DNA from: Paenibacillus albus | GTDB lineage: Bacteria; Bacillota; Bacilli; Paenibacillales; Paenibacillaceae | DNA length: 64,000 nt | Direction of reading: 5' to 3' | Assembly: GCF_003952225.1 (NCBI RefSeq) | Contig: NZ_CP034437.1 | Location: 709,001 to 773,000 of the forward strand | In this document: piece after piece, positions 54,830 to 64,000 of the stretch | Numbering within the stretch: position 1 is the stretch's first letter | Layout of the letters: every line of letters starts with the position of its first letter | Made by a program: the position numbers and the translations under genes | The notes under the pieces: generated by a model | Told to the model about the DNA's origin: nothing | The model's database searches: none | The model's input: the letters and a program-made list of their open reading frames with translations, nothing else

Positions 54830-56350
54830 TTATAGATATTTCAACGGATTCTGCAGAACGCCGTTCTTATGAACTTCAAAGTGCAGATGCGTACCGAAGG
54901 AGTGGCCTGTGTTGCCCATTACTCCAATGCTCTGACCTTGCTCGACCGTCTGGCCCTTCTTGATTGTAATCTTGCTCAAGTGGCCGTAATACGTTTCGTA
55001 GCCGTTGTTATGATTAATAATGATGCAGTTGCCAAGTCCCGGGCGTGTCCCAGTGAACGTTACCGTTCCATTGTCCGCAGCCATAATGTTATGGTTGCCG
55101 ACCATGTCGACACCGCGGTGAAGCGCACCCCAGCGCTGGCCGAAGAAGCTCGTCAGGCGATGACCGGTAACCGGCCATGCGAAACGACCGCTGCCCTCAT
55201 TCAGAACGACCTTCGTACCCTTCATGACAATAGCCGGTACGGAAGGCTCCAGCACAACCTCGCTGATCAGCTCCTCGCTCATCAGATAGCCGTTCTGCTT
55301 CACGAGACGGTAAACGAGCTGCTTCTTCCCGCTTTGGCCTTCGCGAATGACCTTCTGCTGGCCAGCCTTCATGTTGCTGTTCTTCTGAATAACGGTTTGC
55401 GGATCAATCGATTCCGTCTCCGTCACGTTCTCTACCGTTTGAACCGTCACTTGAGGTTTAAGTACAGTTAGATCAAGCACGTCCCCGACTTTGATCATGT
55501 CGTCCTTGATCCACTTGTTCCGCTCATAGATAACTTGAGGGGATATGTCGAACTTCGATGCGATACAACCTACACAGTCGCCATCTTGAACCGTATATTT
55601 GGTCGGTTTCACCGTGCCCTTAATGATCTGCAAGTAAAGCTGCTCTGGATCGGCAATATCCGTCGGCTGCACATCCGCTTCCTTCAATGCGACATTCTCG
55701 ACAATCTTCACGGATTTAAGCGCCGTCTTCGACTTTACACTGCCGTCGCCAGAATACGACAAAGCAGTTACTTCCGCTACCTTGCCCGTCTTCGTCTGCG
55801 GCGTGTACTTGTTCTGTACTCGTGCAAGCAGCGCATTCGCTGTCGCTTTATCCTTCACCACACCGACACGCTTGCCGTTTACGACCATCTCAACGCCTTC
55901 AGCATGAGAGGTGAATAAGCCTTCGAGCTTCTGCAGCGTTATCGCTGTGTCCGGCTCAGCCTTGTAAGCGCTCTTAGCCCCAAATGTGATCTTACCTGTA
56001 TCAAGGACCATTGCCAGGTCCGCCTTGTTTGCTTTCAATTCCTGCTTCTTCTTGCTAATGAGGTCTGCGACCTGATCCTTCGACTTCACTTCGCCAATAA
56101 GCTTACCATTCTGATATACTTCAACAAAATCCACTGTATGAGCTTTCACATATTGAGTGCCGGTGAATCCGACAACTGCAAGCAGTGCAATCCCGCTAAC
56201 TGCAGCGATAAGCGGCTTCTTGCGAAGCATCCGCTTCACCGTATTGCCCTCACTCGGCGCATCTGCTTGTCCATGCGTACTGGTAGGTCTATCGCCCCGG
56301 ATAGATTGAATCAACTTCCGGAATCGACCCTTATCATTAAAAAAGGCCAT
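54830..56350 (-). CDS. LysM-G5-M23 wall endopeptidase
   Basis: About 506 residues. A basic cytoplasmic N-terminus and one membrane segment (about 50-70) are followed by a helical region, a LysM domain (YTVQDGDCVGCIASKFDIS), a G5 domain (near KPQVTVQTVENVTETESID) and a C-terminal LytM/M23 peptidase with zinc ligands in LHRGVDMVG and GTHLHFEVH. It cleaves peptide cross-bridges of peptidoglycan and lies directly upstream of walR, whose regulon usually includes such enzymes. ATG 56350 has AAGGAG 6 bases upstream; the frame is open to 56416. Confidence 0.92.
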   Translation of the reverse strand: MAFFNDKGRFRKLIQSIRGDRPTSTHGQADAPSEGNTVKRMLRKKPLIAAVSGIALLAVVGFTGTQYVKAHTVDFVEVYQNGKLIGEVKSKDQVADLISKKKQELKANKADLAMVLDTGKITFGAKSAYKAEPDTAITLQKLEGLFTSHAEGVEMVVNGKRVGVVKDKATANALLARVQNKYTPQTKTGKVAEVTALSYSGDGSVKSKTALKSVKIVENVALKEADVQPTDIADPEQLYLQIIKGTVKPTKYTVQDGDCVGCIASKFDISPQVIYERNKWIKDDMIKVGDVLDLTVLKPQVTVQTVENVTETESIDPQTVIQKNSNMKAGQQKVIREGQSGKKQLVYRLVKQNGYLMSEELISEVVLEPSVPAIVMKGTKVVLNEGSGRFAWPVTGHRLTSFFGQRWGALHRGVDMVGNHNIMAADNGTVTFTGTRPGLGNCIIINHNNGYETYYGHLSKITIKKGQTVEQGQSIGVMGNTGHSFGTHLHFEVHKNGVLQNPLKYL

Positions 56351-56485
56351 ATTCGTCTCCTTATTTCGCGATATGTTTCGTAAAATAAATCGTTTTTCGA
56401 CAACAAAATCGTTCATTGCCAGGCTACGAGTTATACTTTAACATAACGCAATATAGCGGTTCAACCAAACGGCCTTATGGTAAAA

Positions 56486-57178
56486 TTAATATTTGCTCAG
56501 AATTGACAGCATTTCATCGTACTCATTTCGGTCCAAATGCTGTGCCATAAGCTGCTGCACCTGCGTCATTTCGCTATCCGTCAACCCGTCCTCCATCAAT
56601 TTCGAAATCGTTTGCCACGCGTCCTGGGGCAGCTTCTGCATCATGACGCTGAACAGCTTCTCCTTATCCGCATCGCTAATTTGCGACTTGGCTTGATTTA
56701 ACTGATCTGTGGTCATCGCCACTTCATCCTTGGAGGCATCTGCACTCTCCTGTGATTGCGACTGCGTACCCGCGTGATCGGTATCGGTATCCGTTCCTGC
56801 CGCGCTGCTATTGCCCTTCGGCCCTGTGCCTCCGCCAATATCGCTAAGCTCGCCTGATCCTTGCTGGCTGAAAGCATCAACGGAATCCGTCTTCCCTTTG
56901 CCATCATCCTGGCTGCTTGTCGCCTGCTTCTTATCGGAGCCGGAATCAGCTGTCGTACTGTCTTTCGACTTTACTGCCGGATCAGCTCCCCACAGCTCAC
57001 CCCATACACTACTCAACGCGAATGGCTGCTCTTCAAGCGGTATATGAAACTGCTTGAGCAGCGTCTCCACATAGCTGTTGACGATATACCCGGTCGTCCA
57101 GATCGACAAGAAGCTGATGAGAAGCGCCGCGGCAATCGTCTTTGCCAGCCACCCGGCTATTTTCGATAGTTTCCACAT
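56486..57178 (-). CDS. Membrane-anchored protein of unknown function
   Basis: About 230 residues: one N-terminal membrane segment (IAGWLAKTIAAALLISFLSI), a conserved-looking part (TGYIVNSYVETLLKQFHIPL), a Ser/Thr/Asp/Gly-rich low-complexity middle (about 75-155) and a helical C-terminus (DKEKLFSVMMQKLPQDAWQT, MSKLMEDGLT-like). GGGGAGGG lies 7 bases before ATG 57178. Family not recognised; it sits between purA and the M23 gene. Confidence 0.75.
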   Translation of the reverse strand: MWKLSKIAGWLAKTIAAALLISFLSIWTTGYIVNSYVETLLKQFHIPLEEQPFALSSVWGELWGADPAVKSKDSTTADSGSDKKQATSSQDDGKGKTDSVDAFSQQGSGELSDIGGGTGPKGNSSAAGTDTDTDHAGTQSQSQESADASKDEVAMTTDQLNQAKSQISDADKEKLFSVMMQKLPQDAWQTISKLMEDGLTDSEMTQVQQLMAQHLDRNEYDEMLSILSKY

Positions 57179-57261
57179 TTCGTTACCCTCCCCTGAAGGG
57201 CTTTTTTGCCCATACTTCTTAGTATCCCCTCCCTTTCCGGTAACCATTCATCTTGCGTGGC

Positions 57262-57304
57262 AAAAAAGAAAGAGGATAGCGGCAATAAAGCCGCTATCCT
57301 CTTT
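57262..57304 (-). terminator. Terminator of purA
   Basis: Stem AAAGAGGATAGCGGC / GCCGCTATCCTCTTT; the minus strand continues CTTTTTTG. Confidence 0.9.
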
Positions 57305-57315
57305 AATTCCATTAC

Positions 57316-58602
57316 TTATACGTAAATTGGTGCAACCGGGTTTGTCTGCTCACGGTTACGTCCAACCGAGAAGATTGCAATTGGAATGCCTGTCAGCTCA
57401 GATACACGCTCCACATAACGACGCGTATTCTCTGGCAGATCCGCAAGCGTCTTCGCATTCGAGATATCCTCATTCCAGCCTGGAAGCTCCTCGTAGATCG
57501 CTTCACATTCGGAGATCAGCTTAAGGCTTGCCGGATAATGCTCGATGATTTCGCCGCGCAGCTTGTAGCCCGTGCAGATCTTAACCGTTTCAAGGCCGGA
57601 CAGTACGTCGAGCGAGTTCAAGGACAAGCCTGTAATGCCGCTAACACGGCGTGCATGGCGGACAACAACCGTGTCGAACCAGCCAACACGACGCGGACGT
57701 CCTGTTACAGTGCCGTATTCGTGGCCTTTCTCGCGAATCCAGTCGCCAATATCATTGTTCAGCTCAGTTGGGAATGGACCGTCGCCGACACGAGTCGTGT
57801 ATGCTTTTGCCACGCCGATAACCTGCTGAATCTTCGAAGGGCCAACACCGGAGCCGATACATACGCCGCCTGCTGTCGGGTTCGACGATGTTACGTACGG
57901 GTACGTACCTTGGTCGATATCGAGCATAACGCCTTGCGCGCCTTCAAACAATACTTTCTGGTTCGAATCAATGGCATCGTTCAGAACGACCGAAGTATCC
58001 GTTACATACGGACGCAGTGTTTCTGCGTAGCCAAGGTACTGGCCGAGAATTTCGTCAGCATTCAGCTTTTCTCCGCCGTATACTTGCTCGATAACTTGGT
58101 TCTTCTCTGCAACGAGGCGGCGCAGCTTCGTTTCGAATTCTTCTGCATCCATCAAGTCCGCGACGCGAATACCGTTACGTGCAGCCTTGTCCATGTAGCA
58201 AGGGCCGATCCCTTTGCGAGTTGTACCGATCTTGTTATCGCCTTTGCGCTCTTCCTCAAGACCATCGAGAACCAAGTGATACGGCATAATCAGATGCGCG
58301 CGGTCACTGATCTTCAGGTTCTCTGTCGAGAAGCCATTCTCATGGATATAATTAATTTCGTCGATCAGAGCAGCTGGATTAATGACCATGCCGTTACCGA
58401 TGACGCATACTTTATTTTCGTTGAAGATTCCGGATGGAATCATGGTTAATTTATATTTTTTATTGTTGATAATGATCGTATGGCCAGCGTTGTTGCCACC
58501 TTGGTAACGTGCTACGACATCAGCGCCATCCGCCAGAAAGTCGGTAATTTTCCCTTTGCCTTCGTCTCCCCATTGGGTTCCGACTACTACTACCGTTGAC
58601 AT
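57316..58602 (-). CDS. purA: Adenylosuccinate synthetase
   Basis: 428 residues, full length. GTP-binding [12 protein letters not shown] at the N-terminus, GNNAGHTI, the [20 protein letters not shown] segment and [10 protein letters not shown] are diagnostic. It joins IMP and aspartate to make adenylosuccinate in AMP synthesis. Preceded by a sigma-A promoter and a double PurBox, so PurR control is expected. Confidence 0.97.
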   Translation of the reverse strand: MSTVVVVGTQWGDEGKGKITDFLADGADVVARYQGGNNAGHTIIINNKKYKLTMIPSGIFNENKVCVIGNGMVINPAALIDEINYIHENGFSTENLKISDRAHLIMPYHLVLDGLEEERKGDNKIGTTRKGIGPCYMDKAARNGIRVADLMDAEEFETKLRRLVAEKNQVIEQVYGGEKLNADEILGQYLGYAETLRPYVTDTSVVLNDAIDSNQKVLFEGAQGVMLDIDQGTYPYVTSSNPTAGGVCIGSGVGPSKIQQVIGVAKAYTTRVGDGPFPTELNNDIGDWIREKGHEYGTVTGRPRRVGWFDTVVVRHARRVSGITGLSLNSLDVLSGLETVKICTGYKLRGEIIEHYPASLKLISECEAIYEELPGWNEDISNAKTLADLPENTRRYVERVSELTGIPIAIFSVGRNREQTNPVAPIYV

Positions 58603-58680
58603 GGTTATACCCCCATTACAAGTTTTGCAAGTGCATGACTAACATGACTAAAATGGCCACCAGTCTTTGGCAGCATGTTA

Positions 58681-58709
58681 AGTGTAGCAGTACACCCCTG
58701 TAAAGTCAA
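58681..58709 (-). promoter_or_regulatory. purA promoter
   Basis: Minus strand -35 TTGACT (58709-58704), 17-base spacer, -10 TACACT (58686-58681). The PurBox repeat begins two bases upstream of the -35. Confidence 0.8.
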
Positions 58710-58710
58710 C

Positions 58711-58758
58711 GAAATTCCGAACGATTGTGGTGTGCTTCACACAATCGTTCGGAATTTC
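58711..58758. promoter_or_regulatory. Double PurBox (PurR operator) upstream of purA
   Basis: Perfect inverted repeat, GAAATTCCGAACGATTGTG (58711-58729) and its complement (58740-58758), 10 bases apart. Each arm contains the PurBox core CCGAAC with the AT flanks bound by Bacillus PurR. It could also fold as a hairpin ending the helicase transcript. Confidence 0.88.
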
Positions 58759-58813
58759 TGAAGGGTGTCTGTCGGAGCTGAAATGCTTCGCTTCTGGCGA
58801 ATTGAATGCCTCG

Positions 58814-60178
58814 CTAGGAAGCCTGTCCAGGCTCCTGATGCGTTCGGTCCAGTCCAACAAACTTATTAAAGCTTTTTAGGAACGCCAGCTCGACCGTACC
58901 AACCGGCCCGTTACGCTGTTTAGCAATAATGATTTCGATAATGTTCTTCTTCTCGGATTCCTTATCGTAGTAATCGTCCCGGTAGAGGAACGCTACGATG
59001 TCGGCATCTTGCTCGATGGAACCGGATTCCCGAAGGTCAGACATCATCGGACGCTTGTCCTGCCGCTGCTCAACGCCCCGGCTCAGCTGCGACAGTGCAA
59101 TAACCGGCACTTCGAGCTCACGCGCAATTTGCTTCAGCGTACGAGAAATCTCGGATACTTCCTGCTGACGATTCTCGCCTGCCTTGCCGCGCCCGGAAAT
59201 AAGCTGCAAGTAGTCGATCAGAATCATGCCGAGACCGCGCTCTTTCTTCAAACGGCGGCATTTGGCGCGAATGTCCGCGACGGTAATACCCGGCGTATCA
59301 TCGATGAAGATCTGTGCTTCAGACAGTGAACCAATCGCCATCGTTAGCTTTTCCCAATCGTCGCCTTCCAAATACCCCGTACGCATACGTCCTGCATCAA
59401 CATTCGATTCCGCACAGATCATACGCTGTACGAGCTGAGCTGCGGACATCTCGAGCGAGAAGATTGCAACGGTTTCTTTGGCGCGAACGCCGACGTTCTG
59501 CGCTACGTTCAGGGCGAACGCCGTCTTACCTACGGAAGGACGGGCCGCGATTATGATTAAGTCGCTTCGTTGAAAGCCTGCCGTCATCTTGTCGAGGTCG
59601 GTGAAGCCTGACGGAATGCCGCTCGAGCCGCCTTTGTTCGTGTACAGAAACTCAACCTTCTCGAACACTTCCATCAGCACGTCGCGAATCGAGATGAAGC
59701 CGCTGCTCGATCTGCGGTTGGAAATCTCCAGGATGCGGGACTCGGCTTCGCTCAGCATGCTGCCTACATCTTCCGCTGCGGCATAACCGTTCGAGACGAT
59801 GTTCGTCGCTGTGCGGATCAGGCGGCGCAGCATCGATTTTTCTTCTACGATTTGCGCGTAGTAGTCGACGTTCGCCGCAGTCGGTACGGAGTTGGCGAGC
59901 TTCGCCAAATAGCTGACTCCGCCAATCTCCTCCAACTGCTGATGGTCCTGCAAATAAGCAGTCAGGGTGACCAAATCGATGGGCTGACTCGCTTCGCCGA
60001 GCTCAATCATCGCCTCAAAGATAAGCTGATGAGAAGGCAAATAGAAATCCTCGCTCTTCACCCGCTCCATTGACGTAATTAACGCTTCCGCCTGCAATAA
60101 AACTGCACCGAGTACCGCTTGCTCTGCTTCCATATTCTGCGGCGGCACACGATCAAACATCAGCTGCTCGTTACTCAT
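58814..60178 (-). CDS. dnaB: Replicative DNA helicase (DnaB family)
   Basis: About 454 residues (named dnaC in Bacillus subtilis). N-terminal domain from MFDRVPPQN; RecA-like motor with Walker A AARPSVGKTAFALN and ILIDYLQLISG; SRGVEQRQDKRPMMSDLRES is conserved. It unwinds DNA as a hexamer at the fork. ATG 60178 gives the usual N-terminus, but its AAGGGGG is 14 bases away; ATG 60226 or GTG 60232, overlapping rplI, are alternatives. Confidence 0.95.
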   Translation of the reverse strand: MSNEQLMFDRVPPQNMEAEQAVLGAVLLQAEALITSMERVKSEDFYLPSHQLIFEAMIELGEASQPIDLVTLTAYLQDHQQLEEIGGVSYLAKLANSVPTAANVDYYAQIVEEKSMLRRLIRTATNIVSNGYAAAEDVGSMLSEAESRILEISNRRSSSGFISIRDVLMEVFEKVEFLYTNKGGSSGIPSGFTDLDKMTAGFQRSDLIIIAARPSVGKTAFALNVAQNVGVRAKETVAIFSLEMSAAQLVQRMICAESNVDAGRMRTGYLEGDDWEKLTMAIGSLSEAQIFIDDTPGITVADIRAKCRRLKKERGLGMILIDYLQLISGRGKAGENRQQEVSEISRTLKQIARELEVPVIALSQLSRGVEQRQDKRPMMSDLRESGSIEQDADIVAFLYRDDYYDKESEKKNIIEIIIAKQRNGPVGTVELAFLKSFNKFVGLDRTHQEPGQAS

Positions 60179-60209
60179 CTGGTCGTTTGAATCCCCCTTG
60201 AATGGCTTA

Positions 60210-60653
60210 TTATTCTTCTGTTGCATGGACACTCAGCTTCGCTTTGACTTCCGGATGCAGCTTCACGGGCACCTGAGTAACGCCAAGGGTGCGAATCGGC
60301 TCTTCCAGTTCGATCTTGCGTTTATCGATCTTTACGCCCTGCGCTTCAAGCGCTTCAGCGATTTGTTTGCTTGTTATGGCACCGAATAGACGGCCACCTT
60401 CGCCTGCTCTTGTCTTCACGACGACCTTCAACGCTTCCAGTCGTGCAGCAAGTGCCTGCGCATCTTCTTTTTCTTTCAACTTCTTTTTCACTTCAGCTGC
60501 ATTTTGCAGGTCAAGCGTCTTCAGGTTGCCGTCGGAAGCTGGCTTCGCCAAGTTCTTAGGAAACAAGAAATTACGGACATAACCCTCTGATACTTCTTTA
60601 ACCTCACCCTTCTTGCCTTGCCCCTTTACATCTTGCAGAAAAATTACCTTCAT
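60210..60653 (-). CDS. rplI: 50S ribosomal protein L9
   Basis: 147 residues, normal L9 length. The N-terminal domain [20 protein letters not shown] is followed by the [10 protein letters not shown] segment, a long connecting helix and a C-terminal domain. Binds 23S rRNA near the L1 stalk. Its start overlaps the gdpP stop as ATGA. Confidence 0.97.
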   Translation of the reverse strand: MKVIFLQDVKGQGKKGEVKEVSEGYVRNFLFPKNLAKPASDGNLKTLDLQNAAEVKKKLKEKEDAQALAARLEALKVVVKTRAGEGGRLFGAITSKQIAEALEAQGVKIDKRKIELEEPIRTLGVTQVPVKLHPEVKAKLSVHATEE

Positions 60654-62611
60654 TCGAATAACCCCTCTTCCTTATCAAGTTCATGCAGCACCTGCTTGAG
60701 ACGATGCGCTGCTTCTGTTACTGTTCCTTCTAGCTGTGCTGCGGCGTTCGTCAGATGCCCGCCGCCGCCCATGCGTTCCATAACAACCTGCACATTCATA
60801 TGTCCCAGTGATCTCGCACTAATGCCGATAAGACCGTCTGGGCGTTCGCCAATAACGAACGATGCAAGTACATCCGTCATATTGAGGAGGGTATCCGCCG
60901 TCTGCGCAATTAAGAGCTGCGAATACTTGCGTCCTTGCTCCGTGACGGCAATTGCAATATGGTCATAGACAATCTCGGCCTGCTTGATCATCTCTGCCTT
61001 CTTGATGTATTCGGCTAGATCCTCTTTCATCATCCGCTGAATGAGCGCCGAATCCGCTCCATGGCGACGTAAGAAAGATGCCGCTTCGAACGTTCTGGAG
61101 CCGGTACGGAGCGAGAAGCTCTTCGTATCGACTGTTATTCCCGCAAGCAATGCTGTCGCCTCTCTGACGTCCAGCAGCACGCGATCGTGGATATATTGGA
61201 GAAGCTCGGTAATGAGCTCGCACGTCGAGGACGCATATGGCTCCATGTAGACAAGAATGGCGCCTGTAATGAACTCTTCGCCACGGCGATGATGGTCGAC
61301 AACGACGATCTTCTCCGTCTGAGTCAGCAGCTTAGGCTCCTTCACCATTGACGCTTTATGCGTATCGACAACGACGACGAGTGTGTTGCTGCCGATAAGC
61401 ACCTGCGCCTGCTCCGGCGAGATAAACCGCTTAGCAATGCGCTCATCCTCACGCAGCATCTCCATCATCTTCTGAATGGATGGATTGACGCCCTCCAGCA
61501 CGATGAACGCTTCCTTGTTGTACATCATCGCGGCCTTCAGCACCCCGATAGCTGCGCCGATTGCGTCCATATCGGGCATCTTATGCCCCATAATGACGAC
61601 GCGGTCGCTGTCGCGTATCAAATCGCGCAGCGCATGCGCAACAACGCGGGCGCGGACGCGAGTCCGCTTCTCTACTGCATTGGACTTGCCGCCATAGAAC
61701 GACTGGCGCTGTCCAACCTTCACAGCCGCTTGGTCACCACCGCGGCCAAGCGCATAATCAAGGCTCGTTTGCGCCCAGTGACCGAGCTCCACGATGCTCT
61801 CCGCGCCTGACGCGAACCCGATGCTCAGCGTCATTGGAATTTTATTCTCTGCGGTAATTTCCCGCACTTCATCAAGTAGTACAAAACGAGACAGCTCCAG
61901 CTGCTTCAGCGTTCGCTGATCGGTAATGACAAGATAACGGTCTGATGTGAGACGCTTCAAGTACACGTGGAACTTATTCGCCCACTCTGTAATTTCCGCC
62001 GTCGCCTTCGACATCAGCGAGCTCCGCTGCTGGTCATCCATGCCTTGCGTAACCTCTTCAAGGTTATCCATCATGACAATGCCAAGCGCGAGCTTCTCAT
62101 CCTCATAACGCTTCGCCAGCTGCCAGCGCTGCGTGATATCACGGATGTAGAGCAGCCGCTCATCGAAACGGAACATCAGCTCATACACGGAGCTGCCAAT
62201 CACCGCTTCAACCGTCCCCTCGCGCTCCTTTGCCTGCGACAGCGTAGGGAACAGCTCATCCAGCGACTCGCCTACAACGGATTCCAAGTCGAGCATGTGC
62301 GACACAAACCCATTGTGCCACTCCACCGTCTTATCCTCGTTGTATAGAATAATACCAAGCGGCAGATCGCTTATAACCTCTCTGCCTGCCTTCTTCACCC
62401 GGTATGACAATGTACCGAGATACACTTTCAAATCCCGGCGAAACGCCCGCTCTGCCATGACAGAATAGAAGCCGACCGCGCCTGACAGCACGAGCCCGAT
62501 TATGCCAAGCTTCCACTCGTATGCGGCGAGCGTCACCGTTAATAGAATCATTAGCACGAATGCCCACAGATGGTGCATCCCGTGCCATCGTTTGATTAGA
62601 AACTTCGGCAT
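60650..62611 (-). CDS. gdpP: c-di-AMP phosphodiesterase GdpP
   Basis: 653 residues: two N-terminal membrane segments (about 13-52), PAS-like domain, degenerate GGDEF (about 170-300), DHH domain with [12 protein letters not shown] and [11 protein letters not shown], and DHHA1 ending in [13 protein letters not shown]. It hydrolyses c-di-AMP and so affects potassium, wall and beta-lactam tolerance. In one operon with the DUF2232 gene and rplI. Confidence 0.95.
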   Translation of the reverse strand: MPKFLIKRWHGMHHLWAFVLMILLTVTLAAYEWKLGIIGLVLSGAVGFYSVMAERAFRRDLKVYLGTLSYRVKKAGREVISDLPLGIILYNEDKTVEWHNGFVSHMLDLESVVGESLDELFPTLSQAKEREGTVEAVIGSSVYELMFRFDERLLYIRDITQRWQLAKRYEDEKLALGIVMMDNLEEVTQGMDDQQRSSLMSKATAEITEWANKFHVYLKRLTSDRYLVITDQRTLKQLELSRFVLLDEVREITAENKIPMTLSIGFASGAESIVELGHWAQTSLDYALGRGGDQAAVKVGQRQSFYGGKSNAVEKRTRVRARVVAHALRDLIRDSDRVVIMGHKMPDMDAIGAAIGVLKAAMMYNKEAFIVLEGVNPSIQKMMEMLREDERIAKRFISPEQAQVLIGSNTLVVVVDTHKASMVKEPKLLTQTEKIVVVDHHRRGEEFITGAILVYMEPYASSTCELITELLQYIHDRVLLDVREATALLAGITVDTKSFSLRTGSRTFEAASFLRRHGADSALIQRMMKEDLAEYIKKAEMIKQAEIVYDHIAIAVTEQGRKYSQLLIAQTADTLLNMTDVLASFVIGERPDGLIGISARSLGHMNVQVVMERMGGGGHLTNAAAQLEGTVTEAAHRLKQVLHELDKEEGLFE

Positions 62612-62630
62612 CCTCTACACGCCCCTGTAG

Positions 62631-63536
62631 TTACGATTTCTTGAACGCTTTTCGAATGGGGAATGCGGCATCGAACACCCCGATTAAGCTAAGCGGATGG
62701 AGAAAAATCGCAACGATCACGGATAAGAGCACCGGTACAGCTTTGTTCCACTTTCGCTCATGTGCGATAAAGAAGAAGAGTCCCATCGCTTGAATCGTAA
62801 AAGCGATCTGCATAAGCGGAATAAGGTTTAGCAGCACCACTGTCATGAAAGAAGTGCCTGTATCCGGCGTAATCATATCCGCCAGAAGTGCAATCAAGTA
62901 ATAGAAGACGAAGATGCGCGGCAAGCGCCATTCTCTTGCTGGCTGCAGCTTGGCAATCGATAAGCCGGAAGAGCGCAGAGCCGGAGCCGCAATAGCATGC
63001 GCGACAACAGCGAGTAAGAAGGATACCGTAATGAATGCCATCGGTATAGAATGAATCAGATATTGAATGTACGTTTCTGTAATTTCCGAAGTCCAGATGC
63101 CCGGCATCAGTCCGTCTGCCCGCAAGTTTTCCGTCGTCGTTGTAATCACTTTGCGGATTTCACGCAGCAGCGAGAAATCGAAGATCACATCAAACAGAAC
63201 AAGCTCGAGCAGCAGCTCTGCGAGCAACGTCAGCACGGTAGCGGTCAGCACCTTACGCGCAGGCGCGCCCTTGCGGTAATAATGCCCCATCACGATTGAA
63301 GGAACCAGGAAAAACAGCCCGACGATCAGTGCAGGCAGCCCGAGTACAAGAACACCAATTCCGTATACAGCAGTCATATGCAATGTGAAGGCCCGTTTAG
63401 ACAACATCGTGTAAAGAATAACAGTCGGAACCATCATGACTGCAGCCGCTAACGTGTTCAATCCGGGTACCGCAATGGAGAGCAGAAGCAGCAGCGCCGC
63501 AATGCTCCAAATAATCGACTTAAAGCCGGTTTTCAA
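62631..63536 (-). CDS. DUF2232 (YybS-like) membrane protein
   Basis: About 301 residues with eight or so membrane segments. This family always precedes gdpP in Bacillales and may be a transporter subunit; role unknown. I place the start at TTG 63536, which has AAGAGG 8 bases upstream; the in-frame GTG at 63545 lies inside that ribosome site. Confidence 0.87.
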   Translation of the reverse strand: MKTGFKSIIWSIAALLLLLSIAVPGLNTLAAAVMMVPTVILYTMLSKRAFTLHMTAVYGIGVLVLGLPALIVGLFFLVPSIVMGHYYRKGAPARKVLTATVLTLLAELLLELVLFDVIFDFSLLREIRKVITTTTENLRADGLMPGIWTSEITETYIQYLIHSIPMAFITVSFLLAVVAHAIAAPALRSSGLSIAKLQPAREWRLPRIFVFYYLIALLADMITPDTGTSFMTVVLLNLIPLMQIAFTIQAMGLFFFIAHERKWNKAVPVLLSVIVAIFLHPLSLIGVFDAAFPIRKAFKKS

Positions 63537-63670
63537 GCTGTTCACCTCTTGCCAAGTTACTAGTACAACCTTTGAGCTTTACTCCCCATTATAGCATAAA
63601 ACCTTTGAGGCAACACAGGAGACGTTGTCCAGCCAGGCCATTCCACTTGACTAACAGCAGGAAACAAAAC

Positions 63671-63696
63671 GCCGCCCCCATATGAAGAGGACGGCG
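63671..63696 (-). terminator. Terminator of the CBS-domain gene
   Basis: Stem CGCCGtCCTC / GGGgCGGCG on the minus strand followed by TTTTGTTT. Confidence 0.75.
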
Positions 63697-63704
63697 ATTT
63701 TCCA

Positions 63705-64000
63705 TTAGCCAGCAGCCATTTCTTTATTCGATTGTATGGATGATTGAACGATAAGTGCTTCGCAGTAATCAATAATGTCGCTTCGGCGTACGATGCCGAT
63801 GAATCGGTTCATATCGTCGACGACAGGCACAAAGTTCTGGATCTTCGCGAGCGATACGAGATCTTCCATGTTCGCATCGATCTGTACGGCACGATTGCTT
63901 AGCCTCATCTGCACCTCAGAGAGCTTCACTTTGTTCGTCTGATCGAATGTGACATGCGGATTGTTCTTCATATACCAGAGGAGGTCGCCCTCCGTTAACG
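63705..64000 (-). CDS. CBS-domain protein (5' end outside window)
   Basis: C-terminal 98 codons or so of a protein whose start lies beyond the right edge. The reading frame continues through the internal ATG at 63971 into LTEGDLLWYMKNNPHVTF, typical of the end of a first CBS motif. A second CBS motif follows (VPVVDDMNRFIGIVRRSDII). CBS pairs bind adenosine nucleotides and regulate partner proteins; the target is unknown. Confidence 0.85.
   Translation of the reverse strand, partial: LTEGDLLWYMKNNPHVTFDQTNKVKLSEVQMRLSNRAVQIDANMEDLVSLAKIQNFVPVVDDMNRFIGIVRRSDIIDYCEALIVQSSIQSNKEMAAG

Noticed and set aside
57538..58449. 303-codon plus-strand open frame opposite purA
   Set aside because: Exact antisense shadow of purA; Arg/Cys/Asn-rich composition, no ribosome site and no domain.

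Overview
This window is chromosomal DNA of a spore-forming Bacillota, most likely a Paenibacillus-like member of the Paenibacillaceae. The right third (about 46.3-64 kb) carries, all on the minus strand, the origin-proximal block typical of Bacillales: CBS-domain protein, DUF2232 membrane protein, gdpP, rplI, replicative helicase, purA, an anchored protein, a LysM/G5/M23 peptidase, walR-walK-walH-walI-walJ, an HtrA-type protease, a CxxH/CxxC small protein and rlmH. The WalRK pair controls wall metabolism, the M23 enzyme and HtrA act at the surface, GdpP degrades c-di-AMP, and purA has a near-perfect double PurBox next to a sigma-A promoter.

From 1 to about 42.4 kb the window is accessory. From the left: an ECF42-type sigma factor with its DGPF/YCII partner and a methyltransferase; a CotH-like lipoprotein; a GNAT / phosphotransferase / heparinase-like operon; a TetR-MATE divergent pair with three matching operators; AraC/GyrI-type regulator, Dph6-like ligase, serine hydrolase, XRE regulator; TetR + methyltransferase facing a DHA2 efflux pump; a flavin oxidoreductase; a secreted protein with three discoidin domains; a metallo-hydrolase; two ABC-F ATPases separated by a diguanylate cyclase; a sensor kinase; stress proteins; hydrolase; a second DHA2 pump with TetR; a broken MFS gene; two SDR enzymes around a MarR regulator; and a response regulator-kinase-permease-ATPase operon. 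Several regulator/pump pairs are divergent with palindromes over their promoters.

The most notable structure is at 42492-46300. The last 22 bases of rlmH, the site used by staphylococcal cassette chromosomes, recur as a 20/22 direct repeat 3.8 kb downstream. Between the repeats lies a single secreted GH76 mannanase-like gene and no recombinase, and what looks like the original rlmH terminator sits just beyond the far repeat. This looks like a minimal SCC-like cassette in a non-staphylococcal host.

Other themes: four accessory genes (sensor kinase, MFS, ABC ATPase, GH76) each look one base short of an intact frame; two regulators appear to start at non-canonical codons (CTG, ATC) behind strong Shine-Dalgarno sequences; and two 3' gene remnants (an EAL-domain tail and an SLH-domain tail) mark old deletion or insertion joints. 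No rRNA, tRNA or CRISPR array was seen.
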